Shown piece after piece: positions 56,752 to 64,000 of a stretch of 64,000 bases of DNA; the stretch's first letter is position 1; every line of letters begins with the position of its first letter. The DNA comes from Sagittula salina (GTDB lineage Bacteria > Pseudomonadota > Alphaproteobacteria > Rhodobacterales > Rhodobacteraceae). The notes beneath the pieces are model-generated. The model saw nothing but the letters and a program-made list of their open reading frames with translations, did not search any database and was not told where the DNA came from. Where the stretch lies: contig NZ_JAGISH010000005.1 of NCBI RefSeq assembly GCF_017813235.1, positions 62,001-126,000 on the forward strand, in the 5' to 3' direction. The translations under genes were made by a program, and so were the position numbers.

Positions 56752-57918
56752 ATGTCTGAAGCGGTCATCACCAGCGCCGTCCTCTCGGGCCGTTTCCCGC
56801 GTGCGCGGCTGGCGGTTGCGGCGGCCTTTGCGCTGAACGGGGCGCTACTGGGGGCGTGGGCCGCGCGCGTACCCGCCGTGGTGGCAAAGCACGACCTGAG
56901 TGAGGGCACGCTGGGTCTGATGCTCCTGATGATGGGGTTGGGCGCGCTTGTGTCCTTTCCGGTGGCGGGCCGCATGGCGGACCGGCGCGGCGCATACCCG
57001 GTGACGCGGGTTCTGGCGGCGGTCTACGTGTTCAGCATCGTGCTGGTGGGGCTGGCGCCGACGCCGGTCCTGCTGGGCGCTGCACTGTTCCTGTTCGGCA
57101 TCGGCCATGGTGCCATGGACGTGACGATGAACAGCTGGGCGGCGGAGGTGGAGCGCGGCATGGGCCGTTCGGTCATGTCTTCCTTCCATGCCATGTGGTC
57201 GCTGGGCGCGGGGCTCGGCGCGGGCGGCGGCTGGCTTGCCACACGCGTCGACCTGCCCGTCGCCGAGCATTTTCCGCTGGCCGCGCTCGCGGTCGCGGCG
57301 ATCTTTGGCCCGGTGATGCGGGTCAGCTGGGTCTCGCTCCGGACGGCGCAGCCGGCGGGCAATCCGGCCTTCGCCTTCCCGAAGGGCGCGCTGGTGCTGG
57401 TCGGGCTGATCGCACTGTCGGCCGGTCTGGGCGAAGGCGCCGCCGCAGACTGGAGCGCGGTTTTCCTGACCGACATTGTGCACACCACGCCGTCAGTCGC
57501 GGCATTGGGATATGCAGTCTTTTCGCTGGCAATGGTGGCGATGCGGCTGAACGTCGACAGGCTGATCACGCGACACGGGCCTGTGGCAGTGGCGCGGTTC
57601 AGCGGACTGGCGGCGGCGAGCGGATACCTGCTGGCCTTGGGCGTGGCCACCCTGCCCGCGACATTGGCGGGCGTCATCCTGATGGGCATGGGCTACGCGG
57701 CTGTGATCCCGCTGGCGTTCTCACGCGCGGCTGCGGACCCTGAGGTACCACCGGGACAGGCTATCGCCTCCGTGGCAACGCTGGGATATGGCGCGATGCT
57801 GATGGGGCCGCCTGCGATCGGCTTCGTGGCAGAGGCGACCTCGCTCAGGGTGTCGTTTGCACTCGTGGCGCTGATGGCACTGCTGGCGGCGGCGCTGGCA
57901 CCGGTCTTGAGACGCTGA
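56752..57918 (+). CDS. MFS transporter
   Basis: The 388-residue membrane protein shows twelve hydrophobic segments of the major facilitator fold. The loop between helices 2 and 3 is GRMADRRGAYPVTR (the G-x-x-x-D-R/K-x-G-R/K-type motif), and DVTMNSWAAEVE with SSFHAMWSLGAGLGAG resembles the YbjJ/fucose-permease-like branch. The substrate is not evident. GGAGG lies 7 bases before ATG 56752. It is 128 bases after the ABC permease on the same strand, so it may be co-transcribed but is not coupled. Confidence 0.85.
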   Translation: MSEAVITSAVLSGRFPRARLAVAAAFALNGALLGAWAARVPAVVAKHDLSEGTLGLMLLMMGLGALVSFPVAGRMADRRGAYPVTRVLAAVYVFSIVLVGLAPTPVLLGAALFLFGIGHGAMDVTMNSWAAEVERGMGRSVMSSFHAMWSLGAGLGAGGGWLATRVDLPVAEHFPLAALAVAAIFGPVMRVSWVSLRTAQPAGNPAFAFPKGALVLVGLIALSAGLGEGAAADWSAVFLTDIVHTTPSVAALGYAVFSLAMVAMRLNVDRLITRHGPVAVARFSGLAAASGYLLALGVATLPATLAGVILMGMGYAAVIPLAFSRAAADPEVPPGQAIASVATLGYGAMLMGPPAIGFVAEATSLRVSFALVALMALLAAALAPVLRR

Positions 57919-58036
57919 GGCCCGGTCCGGCGCAGTCGGATCATGCCGCGAGGGAGGATCTTAAGTCAAAAGATCCTCTGCCATGGGACGATGGAGAAAA
58001 AGTCTTTCGCCCACAAGGCCTTGCCGGAACGAACCC

Positions 58037-59590
58037 TCAACGCGCCTTGAAGAGCCCGCCGAGGATTCCCCGCACGATGCGTCGCCCGGTGGTGCCGGTG
58101 AGTTCCTTCACCACCATGTCACCGATCGCCTCACCGAAACTCTTGGCTTCGCGGTCGCGCCGGGTTGAGGCGCCTGAGGTGGACCGTGTCACCCGCCTGC
58201 CCGTGTAGCGCCGCGCGGCCTTGTACTCGCGCTCCTGCGCCTGCAGCTCTTCCTCTTCGCGTTCAGCGTTCGCAGCCGCCTCTGCGGCCTGTTTCGCACG
58301 TTCCAGCAGGATCTCATGCGCGGACCGACGGTCGACGCGCGTCTCGTAAGTGCCCTTCAGGCCCGAGGCATTGATAACGCCGTCACGCTCGGCGGTCGTG
58401 ATCGGGCCCAGCTGCGAGGACGGCGGCCGGATCAGGGTTCGCTCGGCCATGCCGGGCACGCCCTTCTTTTGCAGGAAGGAGGTCACCGCCTCGCCCACGC
58501 CGACCTCGCGGATGGCGCTTGCGATATCGAAGGAGGGATTCTCCCGGTAAGTCTCCGCTGCCAGACGCAGCGCCTTGCGGTCACGCGCGGTGAAGGCGCG
58601 CAAGGCGTGCTGCACCCGGTTGCCAAGCTGGCCGAGGATGTCCTCCGGGATGTCGTCGGGCGATTGGGTAACGAAGTAGACGCCGACACCCTTCGACCGG
58701 ATCAGGCGGGCGACCTGTTCCACCTTGTCGACCAGCGCTTTGGGGGCGTCGTCGAACAGCAGGTGTGCCTCGTCGAAGAAAAAGACGAATTTCGGCTTCT
58801 CCGGATCGCCGACCTCGGGGAGTTCCTCGAAGAGCTCGGACAGCAGCCAGAGCAGGAAGGTCGCGTAGAGCCGGGGCGAGCCCATGAGCCGGTCGGCGGC
58901 GAGGATGTTGACCTGCCCGCGTCCGTCACTGTCAGTTCTCATCATATGCGCAAGGTCGAGCGCGGGCTCCCCGAAGAACGCGCCGCCGCCCTGATTTTCA
59001 AGCACAAGAAGGCGGCGCTGGATCGCGCCGATGGAGGCGGTCGCGACATTGCCGTACCGCAGCGAGAGATCCGCGCGGTTCTCGCCCAGCCAGACCAGCA
59101 TGGCGCGCAGATCGTCGAGATCGAGTAGCGGCAAGCCTTCCTCGTCGGCGATGCGGAAAGCGATGTTGAGGATTCCCTCCTGCGCGTCGGACAGTTCGAG
59201 CAGCCGCGACAGCAGCAGCGGCCCCATCTCGGTCAGGGTGGTGCGGATCGGGTGTCCCTGTTCACCGAAGAGATCCCAGAAGGTGACCGGGAAGGACTGA
59301 TAGACAAAATCATCGAGGCCGATCTTCGTAGCGCGTTCCGTGAAGGGGACATGGAGCTTATGCGCCTCCGACCCGGCCCTGGCCATGCCCGAAAGGTCAC
59401 CCTTCACATCGCTCATGAAAACCGGGACGCCCGCGTTGGCGAAGCCCTCCGCGAGAATTTGCAGGGTGACGGTCTTGCCCGTCCCGGTTGCCCCCGCAAT
59501 CAGCCCGTGGCGGTTGGCATAACCCAGCTTGAGGTGCTGTTTTTCGCCGTACTCGGGGCCGCCGCCTCCGACAAAAAGTTCATTTGTCAT
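58037..59590 (-). CDS. HerA-like helicase/ATPase (DUF853, YjgR type)
   Basis: The 517-residue ATPase of the HerA/FtsK-like class has [20 protein letters not shown] with Walker [26 protein letters not shown], and Walker B with the catalytic Glu in [14 protein letters not shown]. The sensor region [21 protein letters not shown] and the arginine [16 protein letters not shown] follow. The C-terminal 100 residues are a charged coiled coil ([20 protein letters not shown]) and a short tail. ATG 59590 gives the family start; an in-frame ATG 66 bases upstream adds a segment with CPDC and remains possible. E. coli YjgR is the closest known relative, and its role is unknown. Confidence 0.88.
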   Translation of the reverse strand: MTNELFVGGGGPEYGEKQHLKLGYANRHGLIAGATGTGKTVTLQILAEGFANAGVPVFMSDVKGDLSGMARAGSEAHKLHVPFTERATKIGLDDFVYQSFPVTFWDLFGEQGHPIRTTLTEMGPLLLSRLLELSDAQEGILNIAFRIADEEGLPLLDLDDLRAMLVWLGENRADLSLRYGNVATASIGAIQRRLLVLENQGGGAFFGEPALDLAHMMRTDSDGRGQVNILAADRLMGSPRLYATFLLWLLSELFEELPEVGDPEKPKFVFFFDEAHLLFDDAPKALVDKVEQVARLIRSKGVGVYFVTQSPDDIPEDILGQLGNRVQHALRAFTARDRKALRLAAETYRENPSFDIASAIREVGVGEAVTSFLQKKGVPGMAERTLIRPPSSQLGPITTAERDGVINASGLKGTYETRVDRRSAHEILLERAKQAAEAAANAEREEEELQAQEREYKAARRYTGRRVTRSTSGASTRRDREAKSFGEAIGDMVVKELTGTTGRRIVRGILGGLFKAR

Positions 59591-59689
59591 CAATCGTTCC
59601 AGTTTTCCGGCCCCCCGCGCGCAATCAGGGCAATTCTCGCGCGTGCGACCATACATCGTTAACTATTCAATGCCATAGTCATTCATGGT

Positions 59690-59767
59690 CCAGAGCGCAT
59701 GTCCTCTCCTGCTCTGGATAGACTTCCTCCCTGTCAGACTGGCCGCGCCTTCGGGCGCGGCTTTTTT
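59690..59767 (+). ncRNA. Candidate small RNA with anti-Shine-Dalgarno linker and terminator
   Basis: In the 751-base gap between divergent HerA-like and ialB genes, CCAGAGC (59690-59696) pairs with GCTCTGG (59711-59717) around a 14-base loop containing TCCTCTCCT. A linker with CTTCCTCCCT (59723-59732) follows. A strong terminator comes next: GCCGCGCC (59742-59749), TTCG loop, GGCGCGGC (59754-59761), then six T (59762-59767). No protein gene lies upstream on this strand. The layout resembles the CcsR/cuckoo small RNAs of Rhodobacteraceae, which carry a CCUCCUCCC-like motif. The promoter is not clear; bases 59768-60028 after the terminator show no feature. Confidence 0.6.
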
Positions 59768-60028
59768 CTTTCTCCTCTGCCCCCGGAATCTCGCCGCACC
59801 GTTGTCCGCAGCCCATAATACAGTACCAAAAAGCGATGACCGGCAGCGCGCCGGGACGGTCAGTCACCCAGCCCGTTCCCACCGGAAACAGGTCGCCCGT
59901 GAACCTCCTGGCCGGCCAAGGGGCACAGCGCAAGACGCCGCCGCAGCAGTTCCCGTCCCGTTCCGGGCAGACCGGTGCAACCGCAGGCGTATTCCACAGA
60001 AACACCCGATTTTCCTGCGAAAACCCTG

Positions 60029-60057
60029 TTGACCGAAGGCCAAGCTTTGCGTAGCGT
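60029..60057 (+). promoter_or_regulatory. Sigma-70-type promoter upstream of a hairpin-terminator unit
   Basis: TTGACC (60029-60034), a 17-base spacer and TAGCGT (60052-60057) predict a start near 60064. The predicted transcript reaches a perfect terminator within 70 bases, so the promoter drives either a small RNA or an attenuated ialB leader. Confidence 0.55.
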
Positions 60058-60063
60058 CCTGCT

Positions 60064-60131
60064 CAATGACAAAGTCGGCCGGTCCGACAGGGAGCGAAAT
60101 GGAAAGGGGCCAACTGGCCCCTTTCCTTTTT
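60064..60131 (+). ncRNA. Candidate small RNA or attenuated leader upstream of ialB
   Basis: The predicted 68-base transcript has a 5-bp hairpin GTCGG (60074-60078) with CCGAC (60084-60088), a single-stranded stretch AGGGAGCGAAAT, and a terminator. That terminator is a perfect 11-bp stem GGAAAGGGGCC (60101-60111) with GGCCCCTTTCC (60116-60126), loop AACT, then five T (60127-60131). It sits 210 bases upstream of the ialB start. It may be a free small RNA, or the terminated leader of ialB if some polymerases read through. The remaining bases 60132-60341 show only the ialB ribosome site. Confidence 0.55.
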
Positions 60132-60341
60132 GGCCCTCGATAGCGATCCCCTGCGATTGTTCCGGATGGCCGGAGACGGCTCAAAACAGCGCGCCGTCCC
60201 CTGTTCCCCCGGCTGACAGGCGGTTTGGACAAGCGCGGCAAACCGCTCATTGCGTCGGTCACGGTCCGTTTTTCGCCCTGACACTCTCCAAACCCCATGT
60301 TAACGACGCTGTCAGCAACGATCGATTTCCAGAGGACTCCC

Positions 60342-61088
60342 ATGAAAAACTCAGGCCTTCTCCTGTCCCTGATCGCGGCGCTTTCGGCGGCGCCCGCCCT
60401 GGCACAGACCAGCGACACCGCCGCCCCTTCCGAAGCGACCGCCGCCGAGGCGGTTCCCGCTGAAGGCGCGTCTACAGACACGACCACCACCCCGGCCAGC
60501 GACCCGGCCAGCGACCCGGCCACGAGCGAGACCCAAACCGAAGAGGCGCCGTCGACGCCCGTAGACGGTAACCTCGACGCGGGTCAGACGGCCGCCACCA
60601 ACGAGACCGCCCAGCAGCAGCAGGGTCCGCAGCTCTACATCAAGGAAACCCACAACGACTGGCAGATGCAGTGCCTGAAGATGCCGGAAGGCGCGCCCGA
60701 GTCGGACGATGTCTGTCAGATGTTCCAGCTTCTGAAGGACGGCGACGGCAACAACGTGGCCGAAGTCACCATCGCCAAGCTTGAAGGCGGCAAGCCCGCC
60801 CCGGCCGGCGGCACCTTCATCGTGCCGCTCCAGACGCTGCTGACCAAGAAGCTTTCGGTGTCCGTCGACGGCGGTCAGGTGCGGCAGTACGACTTCAACT
60901 TCTGCACCAGCATCGGCTGCTTTGCCCGCGTGGCGTTTTCGGCCGACGATATCGCGCAGTTCAAGAAAGGCGCGAAGGCAACCGTGTCTCTGGTCCCCAT
61001 GGTCGCCCCCGACCGCGTGGTGAGCCTGGACATGTCGCTGTCGGGCTTCACCGCCGCCTACGACGCCGCTTCCACCATCCGTCCGTAA
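60342..61088 (+). CDS. Invasion-associated locus B (IalB) family protein
   Basis: The 248-residue exported protein starts with a signal peptide (MKNSGLLLSLIAALSAAPALAQ). A disordered Ala/Thr/Pro/Asp-rich linker of about 70 residues follows, with a short repeat (PASDPASDPATS, from a 12-bp duplication at 60492-60515). The IalB domain begins at LYIKETHNDWQMQCLKM and runs through CQMFQLLKDGDGNNVAEVTI, GTFIVPLQTLLTKKLSVSVD, YDFNFCTSIGCFARVAFS and ATVSLVPM. Cysteines are conserved and probably paired. The family is common in non-pathogenic alphaproteobacteria, so invasion is only the historical name. GAGGA precedes the ATG. Confidence 0.88.
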   Translation: MKNSGLLLSLIAALSAAPALAQTSDTAAPSEATAAEAVPAEGASTDTTTTPASDPASDPATSETQTEEAPSTPVDGNLDAGQTAATNETAQQQQGPQLYIKETHNDWQMQCLKMPEGAPESDDVCQMFQLLKDGDGNNVAEVTIAKLEGGKPAPAGGTFIVPLQTLLTKKLSVSVDGGQVRQYDFNFCTSIGCFARVAFSADDIAQFKKGAKATVSLVPMVAPDRVVSLDMSLSGFTAAYDAASTIRP

Positions 61089-61171
61089 GGACGGGGTCAA
61101 TACGTCCGTAGGGACAGGCTCAACGCGTCCGTAGGGACGGGCTCAATGCGTCCATAGGGACGGGCATTTCG
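61082..61171. repeat. 23-bp tandem repeat starting in the ialB stop codon
   Basis: Three full copies of a 23-base unit (TCCGTAGGGACGGGCTCAAT followed by GCG, with small changes) lie at 61082-61104, 61105-61127 and 61128-61150. A shortened fourth lies at 61151-61171. The first copy includes the ialB stop codon. Each unit can fold as GTCC-GTA-GGAC-like mini-hairpins. A terminator follows 10 bases later. Confidence 0.85.
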
Positions 61172-61180
61172 AAACACACG

Positions 61181-61211
61181 AAGGGCGCGCCATGACCGGC
61201 GCGCCCTTTTT
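61181..61211 (+). terminator. Bidirectional terminator between ialB and the DUF808 gene
   Basis: AAGGGCGCGCC (61181-61191) pairs perfectly with GGCGCGCCCTT (61198-61208) around a 6-base loop, and the T-run continues to 61211. It serves the rightward ialB gene and, because of its A-rich start, weakly the leftward DUF808 gene. Confidence 0.75.
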
Positions 61212-61248
61212 CATGTCTCCGATGTTCCGGATCGCGAAAACGCGGGGA

Positions 61249-62223
61249 TCAGTGGGCCTGCACCTCGTCCTTCGAACCAAAGACCGCACCCCAGAGCGGC
61301 ATGATGATCTTTGTCGCGATGGGGATCAGCACCAGCCCCACGACAAACCCCAGCACGAAGTCCATCGCCGCCGTCGCCAGCCAGAGCAGCGTCGGGTTCT
61401 CGCCCGCAATCACATGCGCCCAATGTTCGATGAAATGCTCCGGCGTGTGCCAACCCATTTCCGCCAGCGAATGCACGATGATAGCGCCACCGACCCAGAT
61501 CATCGCCGCCGTGCCGATGACGGTCAGCGCCCAGAGCAGCCAAGGCATACCCTTCACCAGCCCGCGACCGAAGGCGCGGGTGATCCCGAGGTTGGCGTTC
61601 TTGGACAACCAGAGGCCAATGTCGTCCATCTTGACGATGATTGCCACGGCACCGTAGACGACCGCGGTAATGACAATCCCGGCCAACGCCAGCGCTGCCG
61701 CCTTGTGCCAGAAGGTCGGCAGGTGGCCGATGTTCGATAACAGGATCACCATGATCTCGGCCGAAAGGATGAAATCGGTCTTGATAGCGCCTTTGACCTT
61801 GGTCTCTTCGAGACGGGAGGGGTCTTGCACGTCGTGGCTGCCGTCGGGCCCACCAGTGTGTTCGTCGTGCGGCATGATGGCGTGCACGACCTTCTCTGCC
61901 CCTTCGAAGGACAGGTAGCAGCCGCCAAGGATCAGCAACGGCCAGACCAGCCATGGGGCAAAGGCCGCCATGAGCAGAACGGCCGGCAGCAGGAAGACGA
62001 GCTTGTTGATCACGGACCCGCGCGCGATGCGCCAGATGATCGGCAGTTCGCGCGCCGGCTTCAGCCCAGCTACGTATTTCGGCGTCACCGCCGTGTCGTC
62101 GATCACCACGCCTGCCGTCTTCGACCCGGCTTTCAGCGCCGCCGTACTGATATCGTCCACCGAGGCCGCTGCCACCTTGGCGATGCCCGCAACATCGTCG
62201 AGAAGCGCGAGAAGTCCGCTCAT
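61249..62223 (-). CDS. DUF808 family membrane protein (YedI-like)
   Basis: The 324-residue inner-membrane protein starts MSGLLALLDDVAGIAKVAAA and has SVDDISTAALKAGSKTAGVVIDDTAVTP (split motif) and PARELPIIWRIARGSVINKL, all characteristic of DUF808. About seven hydrophobic segments follow (VFLLPAVLLMAAFAPWLVWP, ILSAEIMVILLSNIG, ALALAGIVITAVVYGAVAII, MPWLLWALTVIGTAAMIWVG, LLWLATAAMDFVLGFVVGLV). The role is unknown; E. coli YedI is a relative. ATG 62223 is chosen because AGGAGA precedes it by 6-7 bases; the frame is open upstream. It is divergent from gap. Confidence 0.85.
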   Translation of the reverse strand: MSGLLALLDDVAGIAKVAAASVDDISTAALKAGSKTAGVVIDDTAVTPKYVAGLKPARELPIIWRIARGSVINKLVFLLPAVLLMAAFAPWLVWPLLILGGCYLSFEGAEKVVHAIMPHDEHTGGPDGSHDVQDPSRLEETKVKGAIKTDFILSAEIMVILLSNIGHLPTFWHKAAALALAGIVITAVVYGAVAIIVKMDDIGLWLSKNANLGITRAFGRGLVKGMPWLLWALTVIGTAAMIWVGGAIIVHSLAEMGWHTPEHFIEHWAHVIAGENPTLLWLATAAMDFVLGFVVGLVLIPIATKIIMPLWGAVFGSKDEVQAH

Positions 62224-62309
62224 GTTCTGTCTCCTGAGGCTTGTTTCATGGCAAGGTAGCGGGCCACCTCCACGGAGCAACCCCACGCAGCGCGCCGGGC
62301 AGTGACGGA

Positions 62310-62365
62310 TGTTAACGCAAACCGATGGGCAGCGTTAGCGCAACCGTCCAGGTTTATCGCTAACA
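62310..62365. promoter_or_regulatory. Three operator-like palindromes upstream of gap
   Basis: Three imperfect copies of a TGTTAGCGCTAACA-like palindrome occur at 62310-62323 (11 of 14 matches), 62333-62346 (10 of 14) and 62352-62365 (11 of 14), spaced about 19-23 bases. The pattern resembles the motif I recall for the LacI-type central-carbon regulator CceR of Rhodobacter. The sites lie 90-145 bases before the gap ATG and may also affect the divergent DUF808 gene. The motif identity is from memory. Confidence 0.5.
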
Positions 62366-62453
62366 TATTGACGATGCTGACTTTTCAGGGTTCCCGCGCC
62401 TGGAATGCCTCCGTATACCGGCGGCCAGACAGGATGACGCAGGAGACCTGGAC

Positions 62454-63458
62454 ATGACCGTGACCGTTGGCATCAACGGCTTTGGCCGTATCGGCCGCTG
62501 CACCCTCGCGCATATCGCCGAATCCGCGCGCAACGACGTGCAGGTGGTGAAGATCAATGCCCCCGGTCCGCTGGAGACCCATGCCCATCTGCTGCGCTAC
62601 GACAGCGTGCACGGTCGGTTCCCGGGCCAGGTCGCGGTGCGGGAGAACGCCATCGACCTCGGCCGCGGCCCGATCGACGTGATGTCCTCCTACGACCTCG
62701 ACGCGCTGGACTGGGGCGGCTGTGACGTGGTGCTGGAGTGTACGGGGCAGTTTAACGACGGTCAGACCGCAAACACGCACCTGACGCGCGGTGCGAAATC
62801 CGTGCTGATCTCGGCGCCGGCGAGGAACGTGCAACGCACCGTAGTCTATGGCGTCAACCATCGCGATCTGGTGAAGGGCGATGTGATGATCTCCAATGGA
62901 TCATGCACCACGAACTGCCTTGCTCCGCTGGCAAAAGTGCTGGACGAGGCCATTGGAATCGAGAGCGGTATAATGACGACGATTCACAGCTACACCGGCG
63001 ACCAGCCGACGCTCGACAGGCGTCACAAGGACCTGTACCGCGCCAGAGCCGCGGCCATGGCGATGATCCCGACTTCGACGGGCGCGGCAAAGGCTCTGGG
63101 TGAGGTGCTGCCGAACATGAAAGGCAAGCTGGACGGATCGGCCGTGCGGGTGCCGACCCCGAATGTTTCCGCGGTCGATCTGACCTTCTACGCGTCAAAG
63201 GACGTGACATTGCAGGACGTAAACGACGTGGTGGCAGAAGCCGCAGCGGGCCGCATGGGCGCGGTGCTGGCCTATGACCCGGAACCGAAGGTGTCGATCG
63301 ACTTCAACCATACGACATACTCCTCGATCTTCGCGCCCGACCAGACAAAGGTGGTGGGCAAGCGTATGGTGCGTGTCATGGCGTGGTACGACAACGAATG
63401 GGGATTTTCCGCGCGGATGGCAGATGTGGCGGGCGCCATGGGCCGCCTTCTGCACTGA
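62454..63458 (+). CDS. gap: Type I glyceraldehyde-3-phosphate dehydrogenase
   Basis: The 334-residue enzyme converts glyceraldehyde 3-phosphate to 1,3-bisphosphoglycerate. The NAD(P)-binding start is VGINGFGRIGRCTLAHI, the active site is SNGSC151TTNCLAPLAK (with Gly in the usual Ala place), and the base is H178 in TTIHSYTGDQ. RRAR-like RHKDLYRARAAAMAMIPTS and the C-terminal WYDNEWGFSARM follow. In the cofactor region the usual NAD-selecting Asp is missing: residues 33-39 read KINAPGP where INDL/INDP is common. AGGAGA precedes the ATG. Other gap copies may exist elsewhere; this one stands alone. Confidence 0.93.
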   Translation: MTVTVGINGFGRIGRCTLAHIAESARNDVQVVKINAPGPLETHAHLLRYDSVHGRFPGQVAVRENAIDLGRGPIDVMSSYDLDALDWGGCDVVLECTGQFNDGQTANTHLTRGAKSVLISAPARNVQRTVVYGVNHRDLVKGDVMISNGSCTTNCLAPLAKVLDEAIGIESGIMTTIHSYTGDQPTLDRRHKDLYRARAAAMAMIPTSTGAAKALGEVLPNMKGKLDGSAVRVPTPNVSAVDLTFYASKDVTLQDVNDVVAEAAAGRMGAVLAYDPEPKVSIDFNHTTYSSIFAPDQTKVVGKRMVRVMAWYDNEWGFSARMADVAGAMGRLLH

Positions 63459-63480
63459 ACGTCCTGCAATAACGCAACGG

Positions 63481-63505
63481 ACGGCCCCTGCCTTGCGAGG
63501 GCCGT
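63481..63505 (+). terminator. Hairpin after gap, possible terminator
   Basis: ACGGCCC (63481-63487) pairs with GGGCCGT (63499-63505) around an 11-base loop, 22 bases after the gap stop. Only a broken T-run (TTGCATTTG) follows, so it is a weak candidate. Confidence 0.45.
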
Positions 63506-63520
63506 TTGCATTTGCGGGGG

Positions 63521-64000
63521 TCAAAAGAGGATGCGTCGCCGACCGGCCTGCGATGCGCAGGAGAATGCCCCCGGCAGCGCGAAGTGGATGCGGGCGCCAC
63601 CGGCCTCCGCATTCTCCGCCCGGAGCCATCCGCCGCGCTGGCCCAGCAGCGACCGGATTGCCATGATGCCAAAGCGTCCCTTCTCCGAGCGGGCGTCTCC
63701 GTTGAACAGGGCAAGACGTTCGGGGAGAAGGCCGCAGCCGTTGTCCTCCACCGTGAAGACCAGAAGGTTGGCGCCGCCTTCCGTGACACTGATGCGCAGG
63801 TGCGGCTCCGCGTCCGATGCCGAACCATGCGTCGCGGCCGCACCCTGCCCCGTCTCATCCGCCCATGCGTATTTCACCGCGTTATCAAAGAGATTGCGGA
63901 TCACCACCAAAAGCCCCGCGCTGTCCATCTCCAGCGCCGCGGGTTGTACCTGAAGGCGGATCCGGCGGGGGGGATCGAGCATGGCAACGACCGGTTCCAC
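63521..64000 (-). CDS. Sensor histidine kinase, C-terminal ATPase part (partial)
   Basis: The gene enters from the right edge; about 159 C-terminal residues are visible. They form the HATPase domain: N-box LLVVIRNLFDNAVKYAW, G1-box LVFTVEDNGCGLLPERLALF and the G2-like region KGRFGIMAIRSLLGQRGGWL, followed by ARIHFALPGAF. The N-box insertion ADETGQGAAATHGSASDAEP is unusually long. The sensor and dimer domains lie outside the window. Whether the visible GTG at the edge is a start cannot be decided; I treat the gene as cut. Confidence 0.8.
   Translation of the reverse strand: MEPVVAMLDPPRRIRLQVQPAALEMDSAGLLVVIRNLFDNAVKYAWADETGQGAAATHGSASDAEPHLRISVTEGGANLLVFTVEDNGCGLLPERLALFNGDARSEKGRFGIMAIRSLLGQRGGWLRAENAEAGGARIHFALPGAFSCASQAGRRRILF

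Overview
This 64-kb, GC-rich window reads as a chromosomal segment of an alphaproteobacterium of the family Rhodobacteraceae (Roseobacter/Rhodobacter type). The evidence is a 407-codon 5-aminolevulinate synthase almost colinear with Rhodobacter HemA, a pqqABCDE cluster, a purM-purN pair, a corrinoid/tetrahydrofolate C1 cluster, a carnitine dehydrogenase-thioesterase fusion, a form II CoxL cluster and many small alphaproteobacterial families (DUF2189, IalB, SufE, PurS, MTHFR-linked virulence factor). I see no insertion sequence, prophage, CRISPR array or rRNA. One tRNA (CAU anticodon) is present. Both edges cut genes: a LuxR-type response regulator at the left and a histidine kinase at the right.

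Layout. 1-3.6 kb: end of a response regulator, a small membrane protein, then a regulated branched-chain operon (promoter, Leu/Val leader peptide, antiterminator/terminator, ilvB, ilvN). 3.7-5.5 kb: an XRE-type regulator and a DUF2189 membrane protein. 5.9-9.5 kb: pqqABCDE with overlapping stop/start codons, plus an unrecognised 114-aa gene. 9.7-16.3 kb: prfB, penicillin-binding protein 1A, a cell-wall amidase and an aminotransferase, all on minus. 16.3-18.9 kb: an M48 protease followed by a DsbA-like protein and an overlapping CPDC thioredoxin-fold protein. 19-23.5 kb: ispG, a RodZ-like protein with two C-terminal domains, and hemA with an FNR-type box upstream. 23.8-27.8 kb: M20 dipeptidase, a membrane protein, a glycosyltransferase and a sulfotransferase-like protein. 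28-31.8 kb: a four-gene coupled operon (SGNH hydrolase, lipocalin-like lipoprotein, carnitine dehydrogenase/betainyl-CoA thioesterase, glycerate kinase). 32-34 kb: rlmE and ppx. 34.5-37.6 kb: the C1 cluster. 37.7-41.8 kb: a TauE exporter and a DctB/DctD-like two-component pair. 41.8-49.6 kb: purine genes purQ, purS, purN and purM, with a chemotaxis receptor and a 543-base gene-free tract lying between purS and purQ, and with sufE, a lipoprotein and rnd. 50.2-54.7 kb: coxM, coxL, coxS and coxG-like genes. 55.1-57.9 kb: an ABC transporter of the type linked to PQQ-dependent alcohol oxidation, and an MFS transporter. 58-64 kb: a HerA-like ATPase, two candidate small RNAs, ialB, DUF808, gap and a partial sensor kinase.

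How the genes fit together. The pqq cluster and the distant PQQ-type ABC transporter suggest quinoprotein alcohol oxidation, though no quinoprotein dehydrogenase is in the window. The C1 cluster, the carnitine enzyme and the molybdenum hydroxylase fit a marine heterotroph using methylated and quaternary-amine compounds.

The most interesting observations are the ilv attenuator, the anti-Shine-Dalgarno small-RNA candidate at 59690-59767, a second promoter-hairpin-terminator unit upstream of ialB, a DctD-like regulator lacking the GAFTGA loop, and the receptor gene wedged into the purine genes. All functional calls come from reading translated sequence from memory of protein families; no database search was run.
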